64,000 nucleotides of DNA, taken from the NCBI GenBank assembly GCA_030549335.1, contig CM060194.1, forward strand, positions 17,424,171 to 17,488,170, read 5' to 3'. This stretch comes from Pontederia crassipes (lineage: Eukaryota > Streptophyta > Magnoliopsida > Commelinales > Pontederiaceae). The first letter of the stretch is position 1; each line of letters begins with the position of its first letter. The notes beneath the pieces are model-generated. The model ran no database searches. It saw nothing but the letters and a program-made list of their open reading frames with translations, and was not told where the DNA came from. Shown piece after piece: positions 55,792 to 64,000 of this stretch. The translations under genes were made by a program, and so were the position numbers.

Positions 55792-58612
55792 AACTCCGTG
55801 ACTAAGTTCTAATTCCAATTTTTGTATCCCTTAATTATGTTTAGCAATTCTGAAAATAAAATCGACAAAACCTCCTCCCTTACTTATCTTGTGGTATTTG
55901 CCAATACATACAAAAGATGCATATATCTATTCATCAAAGTTGAAATAAAAGTTATAAGACTTGACATTCACATATTATCATCATTGTTTCACAACCTATC
56001 TCATATGTAACACCTCACAGGATCAAGTCTTATACAATCTTACAAAAAGTTTCTCACAAACTTAATTACAACATATCTAAGACTATCTATTACACATGCA
56101 TGCTTCCAAAAATAGAAGTGAAAGGGGATTAAAGTGCTCTAGCGGCTCGATCTCTTTTATACGCAGCAAAATCAAACTTCGAGTCGACTCAACTCAAGAA
56201 CTTATGAGTATCTGAAAAATTTAAAATGGATACTGTGAGCAACAATCATTTGCTCAGTGAGTGAAATAAAAGTACAACATAGGGGAATAATACGAGTGCA
56301 TATATCATTTAAATAACCACATTTCTTTCATATGAGAAAACATTTAAAGCATAGCACATATAACATAACTTGTCAAATCATGTGAACTTTCATATAAGTA
56401 AAAGTAACTCAAAAAAATATCATCATTTTCATAATTAAACTCCACACATGTGTCATTGCACATACTCATCATGGGTCAATACGTATCCCTCTATGATCAT
56501 GTGTCATACAGTTAAGCAAAGCTTCATAATCAAGAGTCACGGATACGTAGAGCAAATCATGAGTCAATACGTATCCCTCTATGATTGTGTCATACAGTTA
56601 AGCCGAGCTTCACAATCAAGAGTTTCATATACGCAGAGTAAATCATGGGTCAATACGTATCCCAATCATTATTGTGTGCCACTCAATCATGATTTTCAGA
56701 TACGCGATCATGGCTCAATACATGCACGCAGAGCAGCCCCCAAAGGGCAAAGACACCCGATATACGCCCCAAAGGCTTCATGTATATCGAATGCGGTCCC
56801 AAAGACCTTTTTCAAATAGCATGATTAATGAATACATGGAGTTTAACAATATCAAAACACACATATCATAATCTTATATCATTATCAAATAAAACTTATT
56901 TTCACTTCACAAGCATTGTTCTCTGAAAACATTTTTGTATAAGATATTACTCCATCTCATATGAAATCCTTGAATCATATCATAAATACTTTTCATAGCG
57001 CAAGATATGTTTCAATAATAATAATAATAATCTTTGCTTGAGGTAATATCATAAATAAAAGAATTAACATATAACATTTTGCTATGTTGTAAATTTACTC
57101 ATTCACCTTGTACTTTATCACTTCAAGGAGGTTTATTAGATTTCCTCCCTTTCACTTGCAACTTGAGGTTTTCCTACAAATAATAATATCTTCTTACTTC
57201 CCAATCACTAGTAAGGTAATATGCAATGCATGCTCATGATGTATGATTTCTTATGCACCCTAAAATTCATATAACCTCCTCTAATACCAATTTCTAATTT
57301 CAGACATTTATGTTCATAAGCTATTCCACACTTAGAACTTTTTAGTTCTCCAAAGCTTAACTAGGGGTTGTTTTAGGGTTTCAGACTGAGTGTCTGTCAA
57401 TCAATAATTCATAACTTCTTAACCACATGGGCAAATCTTATGATTCTAGATTAATTAGAAACTAAATATACTAAGATTTCCAACCCCCAAATATCATTAT
57501 CAAATTCCAAGTGAGTAAGTTAGGACGTCCCAAGCAATCTGACCTAGGGTTTGTGCCCTGGCAGACTGTGTGTCACTGAAATATTGATTTATATATTTCT
57601 TCATACTTGTCCATTTAACTAGGGCATACTTTTCTAAAACTAGACTTCATTATTATTTTGTCATAAAAATTAGAGAATTTAACTTGCTACATAAATTTAT
57701 AAAAAAATAGTTAATTCAGGTCGCAATTTGTCAATGTCCTGGAATCTGACAGAAGACTCATTATGAAATGAAAAATTCATTTCTCCACCTCTACAATCCA
57801 AATTGGATGATTCTACTTCTCACCGAACCCTTGTGAAGTATACTTTAACATGCATAAATTTCAAACCCTAATTCTATTTATTCTAATCATACCCTAATCT
57901 ATACGACGGACCAGTCTCTGACTCGGGATCGAGTGAGCGATCTACGGTTCTTGGTTCATAACTTTCTCTACGGAGGTCCTTTTTATATGATTCCTATGGT
58001 CATGGAAAGTTAACTTCGATAAGATGAAGCATATAAAATTTCAGGATTTATGAAGATCTAACCAGGAAGATATAATCGTATGAAAATGAGGGTTGATTTT
58101 GGATCCGCAAATTGACCTTAACTCAGCAAACTTGCCGAATTTCTTGAGGACGTTCGGTTAGGGATTTCATCTTGCAAATTGTTCTGCGGGCGGAGGATAC
58201 AAATAATTGATTTATATATTTGTTTCAAAGTTTTAACACGTCGTATGGCAGTTCGAAAAATTCATTACTTAGCAGCTGGTGAGCTGCCTGCTTCAACTGC
58301 TTGAAATCCTATTGGTTGAAATGAAGGTCCAATCATATTATTTGGTTAAAAATTAGTGTTAAACCTTTAATTAATATTAGTTAATCATAATTAAACATGT
58401 TTATTATAATATTTACAAATATTAGAATTTATTCCTAATAATCTTATCTAATTTCTTTATAACGCTTATCGATAATTTAATTATGATTATGCTTTAATCA
58501 AAAGGTTAGTTGCTACACGCAACCATGACTATATAAGCATTTAAACTTACTTAAAATGCTAATTAAAAGTAAGATTATGTTAAAATGATATTTGTGGAGC
58601 ACGTCCGTGATA
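55792..58612 (-). repeat. Tekay-like gypsy LTR
   Basis: In minus orientation the LTR starts at about 58612, right after a polypurine stretch (AAGGAGGGGAGAA), and ends GGGTGTGACA at 55792. It carries the phrase found in many Tekay/Del LTRs, GAGCAACAATCATTTGCTCA followed by GTGAG (plus strand 56227-56263). Degenerate subrepeats lie at 56466-56735. Only one LTR and about 350 bp of internal sequence remain. All frames in it are short and unconserved. Confidence 0.75.
56466..56735. repeat. Degenerate tandem subrepeats in the Tekay-like LTR
   Basis: GGGTCAATACGTATCCC or variants at 56473, 56571, 56647 and 56712, each followed at variable distance by TCATACAGTTAAGC and GATACGYAGAG phrases; spacing shrinks from 98 to 76 to 65 bp. 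The 123-codon frame across it (56448-56819) only reflects this repeat. Confidence 0.75.
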
Positions 58613-58974
58613 ATTCTCCCCTCCTTAAAAAAAATTTCGTCCCCAAAATTTAGATATATGTTGTGAAGGATAAGAATGAATACTTCCTTCTTATTTGGTC
58701 ATTCTCACTTCCAACTTTCTCTTTACTTGAATGATTTTTTTTCCTATCACACAAATACTAAATGAAATTTTTATTTATGAAGTACTCTTATAATTTATAC
58801 TATATTTTTCTTCTCAAGACAAATTATCTTATACTCGAATGGATTGAATTTCTCTTTATATGCAGAAGGTTGCTCTTCAATTTATTGATGGTGCAATCTT
58901 TGATTCTATATGAGTAGAAGATAATTGTATGTATTATTCTCTATTGATGTTCTGCCTTTCAAAGGGGGAAAATA
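58613..58974 (-). other. Internal remnant of the Tekay-like element, then deletion point
   Basis: Begins with the polypurine tract and GGGGACGAAATTTTTTTTAAG (minus strand, 58618-58640), the same layout as at 10686. After about 350 bp of AT-rich sequence without coding similarity the CACTA transposase resumes near 58975. The rest of the gypsy element and about 150 residues' worth of transposase are gone. Confidence 0.65.
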
Positions 58975-60010
58975 GTGCATGAAATCAGTCTTGCTAGGTT
59001 AACTGGAGACGAATTATATGATATAATCGGTTATCTAAGCAGGATGACTGACAATCCAACTGTCAAATATAGTGGGTATGGTGTTTCGCACAATTGAACC
59101 AAGCGTAGTATCTTCTGGGATCTACCGTATTGGAAAGATAATTTGATTCGTCATAATTTGGATGTCGTGCACATTGAGAAAAATGTAATTGATAATGTCT
59201 TTTACAATGTTATGGACATCAAGGGAAAGATCAAAGACAATATTAAGGCAAGATTGGACTTTAAAGAATTTGTCAACGTCCCGAGATACACCTTGTTATC
59301 TCGACCAATGGTAGATTATCCAAACCCAAAGAATGCTACACACTTGCGAAAGATGAAAAGATGCACGTGCTTCGATGGGTTCGTGAGCTCATAATGCCAG
59401 ATGGTTATGCTTTAAATTTGACACTTTGCGTAGATATGAACAATTTGTATTTGTTGGGCATGAAGAGTCTCAATTGTATGTCTTCATGCAGTCTTTGCTT
59501 CCTGTTGCATTTTCACAGTTGCTGGAAATAATATGGAACCCGCTTACAAAGTTGAGCCAATTTTTTAGAGATTTATGTTCGACAACACTCATGGTAGAAA
59601 ATATGGTGCAATTGGAACTTAATATTACAATCATTTTGTGCAAGCTAGAAAGAATATTTTCGCCTGGCTTTTTTTATTCCATGGAACATCTGCCAATCCA
59701 TCTGCCATATGAAGCCAAAGTTGGTGGACAAGTTCAATACAGGTGGATGTACCCGTTTGAAAGATATCTTAACAAAATTAAAAGAACGATAAAAAACAAA
59801 GCTCGTGTAGAAGGCTCCATTTGTGTGGCGTACATGATTCAAGAGATTTCTTATTTTTGTTCCTATTACTTCGAATCTTATGTGAAGTGCGTCAAAACTA
59901 GAGTTCGACGAAACGATGAAGTACCTGAAGAACATCGAGGACACACAGTTGCTCCACCTTCAATCAACTTGGTAGACACTATGGCAAGCCAAAAAGTAGA
60001 TGGTTGAATG
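58975..60010 (+). pseudogene. CACTA TNP2-type transposase, segment 3 (catalytic-core region to DUF4218-like part)
   Basis: Reads VHEISLARLTGDELYDIIGY, then a stop, then KRSIFWDLPYWKDNLIRHNL and DVVHIEKNVIDNVF, the strongly conserved TNP2 block. MDIKGKIKDNIKARLDFKEF follows. After a frame break the downstream domain continues: VFMQSLLPVAF, LSQFFRDLCSTTLMVENM, ITIILCKLERIFSPGFF, MEHLPIHLPYEAKVGG, YRWMYPFERYLNKIKRTIKN and KARVEGSICVAYMIQEIS. It ends ASQKVDG at the solo LTR. Some 190 codons at 59426-60007 are open, so decay is moderate. Its first part (residues between segments 2 and 3) was deleted with the Tekay-like element. Confidence 0.88.
60006..60010. other. Target-site duplication of the solo LTR, left copy
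   Basis: GAATG here and at 62885-62889. Removing the LTR and one copy lets the transposase reading continue into N-D-T-E-F-K-L-A-M-N-Y-V with a single one-base frame change at the join. Confidence 0.93.
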
Positions 60011-60566
60011 TCTAACACCCCAAGATTTCAATAGGGGAAATAAAGTAATTTGGCCTAAGATCAATTGTTAAAGAAAGATTAAGTCCTATTTGAAGTAGAA
60101 ATTATAATTAGAGTGGAATTAGGAATTTCAATTTGATTTGAAATTTAAAGAATGTTTAATGAATATAGGACTCTCAAATAGGATAGGATTGAAATTTTTG
60201 TGGCTTAAAAATATTTCAGCCATTTAAATAATTTTAATGAAATTAGATGATAAATTATTATGGAATTAAATAATTCCGAAAATTGGAGAAAAGCAAGAAA
60301 TAAAAAGATAAAATAAAGGTATAGTTTGACTAACATAAGTTATTGATAAAAGATGGAGATAGAGTTTGATTGAGAGAAGTTATGGAGGTGATAAAAAGGA
60401 ATTTAAGTATAGATGAATTTTTGATAAGTATGATTATGAAATAATTAGTTAAATCTAGATTTAATTAAATCTGAATATTTAAGAGATGATAATTAATGGT
60501 GGATGGTCATCATCGATGGAAAAATAGTCCAAGGCCCAATAGGAGTCAAAAACCTTAATTAAGAGC

Positions 60567-60574
60567 TATAAATA
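60567..60574 (+). promoter_or_regulatory. TATA box in the solo LTR
   Basis: TATAAATA in GAGCTATAAATAGGGCC, about 560 bp from the LTR start, a usual U3 length. It indicates plus-strand orientation of the LTR. Confidence 0.6.
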
Positions 60575-61983
60575 GGGCCTTAAGGTTGGCTAGAAAGTAT
60601 GATTTGCCTCCACAGAATTTCTGCATGAGAGTTCTTCTTTCACCTTCATTTTCTCACAAACCGAAACTTGAGAGTGCGTGTAATATATCATTTCAAAGCC
60701 TCGGTATAGAAGAACAAGATACAAGTGATAGCCGAAGGTTTCTGAACGTCAATAAGAAGGAATCATCCGCCAAAGTCGTGACATCCATGTAGTCCACAAA
60801 CAACAAGAATATAGTTGATTTTTCAACCAACTTAAGGTATGTAGGGGATGCCCATGGCGTCCATTTTTCGTGACATGGATCCTTGGATTCTTCTCCATTA
60901 TATAGAGATTGTCATGATATATTATTAGCATCGATTGGATATCGTATGTCATAGATAGGATGACCGAAAAGTCGCATCGAAACACGACTTCCCGATGACG
61001 GCAGAACCCGGCCCGGGTTCTGCATTGCCCAGCCCGAATTTCGTGAGATCTGGACCGAGTAGGAATCGGAACCGGATCGGGTTGCAAGATCCATCCCGGG
61101 TTCTCATTGGCCCGACTCAAGTTCTAGCTTCGGCTCGGCTCGGGTGCAGTGCGATCGAATCGGAGTGAACTGGCCAATCCGGCCCCGGTTCCACCCAATT
61201 CGGCTCGGGTTATGTTACAGAAAAAGGAAAAAATAGATTGTTGTATCAGGTTTTGACATGTTCGCTCCTGAATCCGTTGATAGTAATTGATGAACAAAAA
61301 ACTAATAGGATTTGGATAGGGTTTCGGATAGTCCGACTCGGGTTGATCGAATTGAATCGGTTTGCACACCGAACGAACCGACTTGAGTTTAACCTCACCC
61401 ATTTCGAGTTTAGTTCAGGAAAAGGATATTGTTGAGTTATTTATTATAGTTAATTAAGATAATGGTTATAGGAGTGATTCATGAACATAGTAGTAACGTA
61501 ATTGACCATTGTTTATTGATTGTTAATTAAGTTATAGATATGATAATCATTTATCATAGATTGAGATATAGATTGATTATAAATTAGCTATCGATAAGAT
61601 TGAATTATTGACATGATGATACATCATCACATATTGATATTGATAATTGATAACAGAGAATTAGAATCGATGGAAATCGGTTATGGATAATGGGTGTATT
61701 GATTTATTGATTGACACATAATTGATATGGCATGGTTGATATGATCCCATTATTGTATTTCAAATTGAAAAGGTGCCTAAATTGATAAAAATAGAAGTGA
61801 TCGCAGGTAAATAAAATAAAAGATGAAAATTATGGGTCTTCATGCTTTGCGTATTGCGACCTTTATGGTTGATTGGCCCCACGCGGCATGATGTTCCCTT
61901 AATAAATGAGAGCTCTCGACATGATCTTATGGTTCGTATGGTAATTTCAAAGATTAAATGGATAATTGAACAATTGTATGACA

Positions 61984-62210
61984 TTTATGGTATTGACAAT
62001 TGTATTGCAAATTGATTAATTAACAATTATATTGTGACCTTTATGGTATTGACGATTGTATTGCAAGTTGATTAATTGACAGTCATATTGTGACCTTTAT
62101 GTTATTGGCGATTGTATTGCACTCTCTGCGGTTAGAGAAAAGATAATTGACTAATTGACAATCACATGGTAATTGTTATGGTATGGACGATTGTATTGCA
62201 ACCGATATGG
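61984..62210. repeat. 56-57 bp tandem subrepeats in the solo LTR
   Basis: TTATGGTATTGACGATTGTA followed by TTGCAARTTGATTAATTGACA recurs at 61984, 62041 and 62097, with a diverged copy at 62177. The whole stretch 61440-62500 is made of related ATTGATAATTGA phrases. Confidence 0.8.
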
Positions 62211-62884
62211 TTGATGGATAAGTGAATTGCGCCTTAATGGCTGATGGATAGTAGATGGCAACCTTTGCGCCTAATCAATAATTGTTAAATAGGGTCACCA
62301 TTGAGTTTGGCCAATTGAATAATTGATTAACGATAATTGATAATTGAAGTAATTGATATTGATTGATCATAATTGAGTTGATGATATGGATAATTGTATA
62401 ATTGATCAATTACTTATTGTTAATAGATAATTGTTATAGTATAAATTATTCGTCGTTAATCATGATCTTGTTTATAGATTATTGATTGTCTATAGAATTG
62501 GATAGCTATTATTGATATTGGTTCATGGTTCATATAAATATTATTATTGGTGACCCTACGCACTGAGTTATCTCATTGGGCTTTGCCCCTGTATTTGGAT
62601 CCATACAGATGATGATGATGACGATGGTGAGATGGTTGCTGACTCCTCTGACGGGTGACATGCACATGGATATAGGGTCCATTATTGTATAGACGTGGGC
62701 CCTAACCCTAAGGTTATTAGATATGGTATAATAGCTTCCGCATATTGTAATAGAATGTTATAAATTAGTCTTCCGCTTATGTAAACTAGTTTGTTGACTG
62801 GTCAAAGTCAAGGTATAGAATTGAGTGACTTTGTCGAGATAGCCTTCTGGGTAGGCAAAAGAAAAAAAATCTCGGGGCATTACA

Positions 62885-63373
62885 GAATGACACTGAATTC
62901 AAGTTGGCAATGAATTATGTCCTCTTAAATACACAAGAGGTGCAATGCTATGTCACGTAAGTCCAATATTTCATGTGTCCATTTTCTAGTGTACTCTAAT
63001 TAAGTAGGAATTTTTTGAACTTATCGTGTTAATTTTTCTAGTGTTTTTTTGCAATACTACAATATCCCGGATGAGGAGGCGCAAATAAGAATTGAGAACG
63101 ATTTCGCCGAATGGTTTAAGAATCACGTAAGCCTCATACAATTTTTTGTGTGTGACATAGCCCAATTAGGCAGTTTAATTGACATTTTTCTTATGACACC
63201 CCTACAGGTTCTTAGTGGTTAAACTTCTGTAACGTCGAACCTACTTGACTTAGAATGGGGTCCTAGTCGACAAATGATAAGTTGGCCCGTGTATTTTGTG
63301 AATGATTACAAATTTCATATAGAGAACTGGTCGCGAGGTCAAAAATAATTAACAGTGACGTATGTGTCAAGGG
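62885..63373 (+). pseudogene. CACTA TNP2-type transposase, segment 4 with two introns
   Basis: The first exon part continues segment 3: DTEFKLAMNYVLLNTQEVQC, the TNP2 phrase around V-L-L-N-xx-E-V. A GTAAGT...CTAG intron (62957-63041, 85 bp) splits it from VFLQYYNIPDEEAQIRIEND followed by FAEWFKNH. A second intron follows (63127-63207, 81 bp, GTAAGC...CTACAG). The last part reads LLDLEWGPSRQMISWPVYFV, then NDYKFHIENWSRG and NSDVCVKG. Intron sites keep the reading frame. One stop and one frame change are present after the second intron. It is cut by another LTR at about 63364-63374. Confidence 0.85.
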
Positions 63374-64000
63374 GTGAAACCGAAAACCAATCGTTTAAAT
63401 TCAAATTCAAACTTTCAACGGAAAACCAATGTTTCGAAAAATAAACTAACTCTGGAAATTTTTAAAAATTTCGACATGACGTATGCATAAATTCATCTAT
63501 ACGCCATGTACAACAATACATATATATATCTCTTCACAGACAATTAACTTCAAAACTTAAACATCACAGGCAGTTATAGGGTCATTACTGGCAATTCATC
63601 ATATTGCAAAAATCGTGGGGCGCATGCCCAAAATAGTGAGTCTCAAGCTCACTCTCGAATCAAAATCACGAGCCAGATGCTCGTAAACCATATAACATGA
63701 GCGTTCATCGCTCATCATAAATCTAACATCTCACAAAATCTTGCAAGCATACTTCAATCTAGCAATTCGTATAAGAAAGTAAATGAAATTCAAGGTAACT
63801 AAACTATCGACCACGCCTCTCACACATGACCAATCCCTGCCCCTTTATATTTCTTATTTTATGCCAAGCAAGCAAGCATGTAAGACTTTCATTCAGTAGC
63901 TGAAAAAAAAATTAAACAAGAGTGAGCAAAAATAGGCTCAGTGAGTAAAACGACTATCTCAAATATTAAAACAGCGAAGGAAAAACCAACCTTTTCACTT
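63364..64000. repeat. Start of another gypsy-type LTR, runs off the window
   Basis: The transposase reading stops at TGTCAAGGGGTGAAACCG and gives way to AAAACCAATCGTTT-type sequence. Further on, GAGTGAGCAAAAATAGGCTC followed by AGTGAGTAAA (63922-63949) is the same phrase type as in the Tekay-like LTR at 56227. Repeated CTCAAGCTCACT, GCCAGATGCTCG and GAGCGTTCATCGCTC phrases lie at 63620-63715. The start may be 63364 (TGTCAA) or a few bases later. Confidence 0.6.

Larger units (their letters stand above)
60011..62884 (+). mobile_element. Solo LTR of a Tekay-like gypsy element, 2,874 bp
   Basis: Ends are inverted repeats: TCTAACACCCCAAGATT (expected TG changed to TC) at the start and AATCTCGGGGCATTACA at the end, flanked by GAATG. 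No internal region or second LTR is present, so it is a solo LTR left by recombination between two LTRs. TATA box at 60567. A CCCGGGTT-rich cluster lies at 61000-61230 and AT-rich tandem subrepeats at 61984-62200. The frames within it have no domain. Confidence 0.9.

Noticed and set aside
56448..56819. 123-codon His/Ser/Tyr-rich ORF
   Set aside because: It follows the LTR subrepeats and has no conserved domain.
59645..59944. 99-codon minus-strand ORF
   Set aside because: Antisense shadow of the well-supported TNP2 transposase segment.

Overview
The window looks like transposon-dense, gene-poor nuclear DNA of a flowering plant, most likely a eudicot. Almost everything recognisable is a plant mobile element: Ty3/gypsy (Athila-like and Tekay-like), Ty1/copia (Sirevirus-like), CACTA, Mutator-like, L1-type LINEs carrying the plant RNase H domain, a TRIM and an Au-like SINE. 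I see no complete host gene, no tRNA or rRNA gene and no CRISPR array. The only likely host-gene sequence is a broken piece of a mitochondrial-type ribosomal protein L15 (uL15m) gene. The species cannot be named from this sequence.

Left part (1-15490): a minus-strand Athila-lineage element with an uninterrupted gag-pol frame of at least 1,804 codons fills 1-8787. It appears to sit inside a CACTA transposon whose right end is at 10647. That CACTA in turn sits in the 3' LTR of a coding-poor LTR element (10648-15490, minus strand), which also carries a truncated LINE. Middle-left (15491-31100): AT-rich unassigned DNA, a Mutator-like transposon with about 270-bp inverted repeats and a GC-rich core (19043-20300), a SINE, an LTR split by a LINE (20758-23210), and a decayed Athila-like element containing a 981-bp tandem duplication (23210-28729) with its LTR to the right.

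Middle (31100-34794): LINE debris, the uL15m fragment abutting a second CACTA end (33109), a TRIM (33731-34130), and a tandem array of about 16 units of 20 bp (34250-34582).

Right part (34795-64000): one CACTA TNP2-type transposase gene is spread over about 28.6 kb. It is split first by a Sirevirus-like copia element (35760-55644), which itself contains a pol-less Athila element (41355-52094). It is split again by a Tekay-like LTR plus deletion (55792-58970), by a solo LTR (60011-62884), and is cut off by another LTR near 63370. Target-site duplications and protein continuity across the joins fix the order: CACTA first, copia next, Athila last. LTR divergence agrees, with roughly 10% between the copia LTRs in the part compared and three differences in a 189-bp block of the Athila LTRs.

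A theme across the window is that unrelated elements carry, in LTRs or leaders, clusters of a short GC-rich, often palindromic motif. In several of them the spacing is near 20-21 bp. Each family has its own motif.
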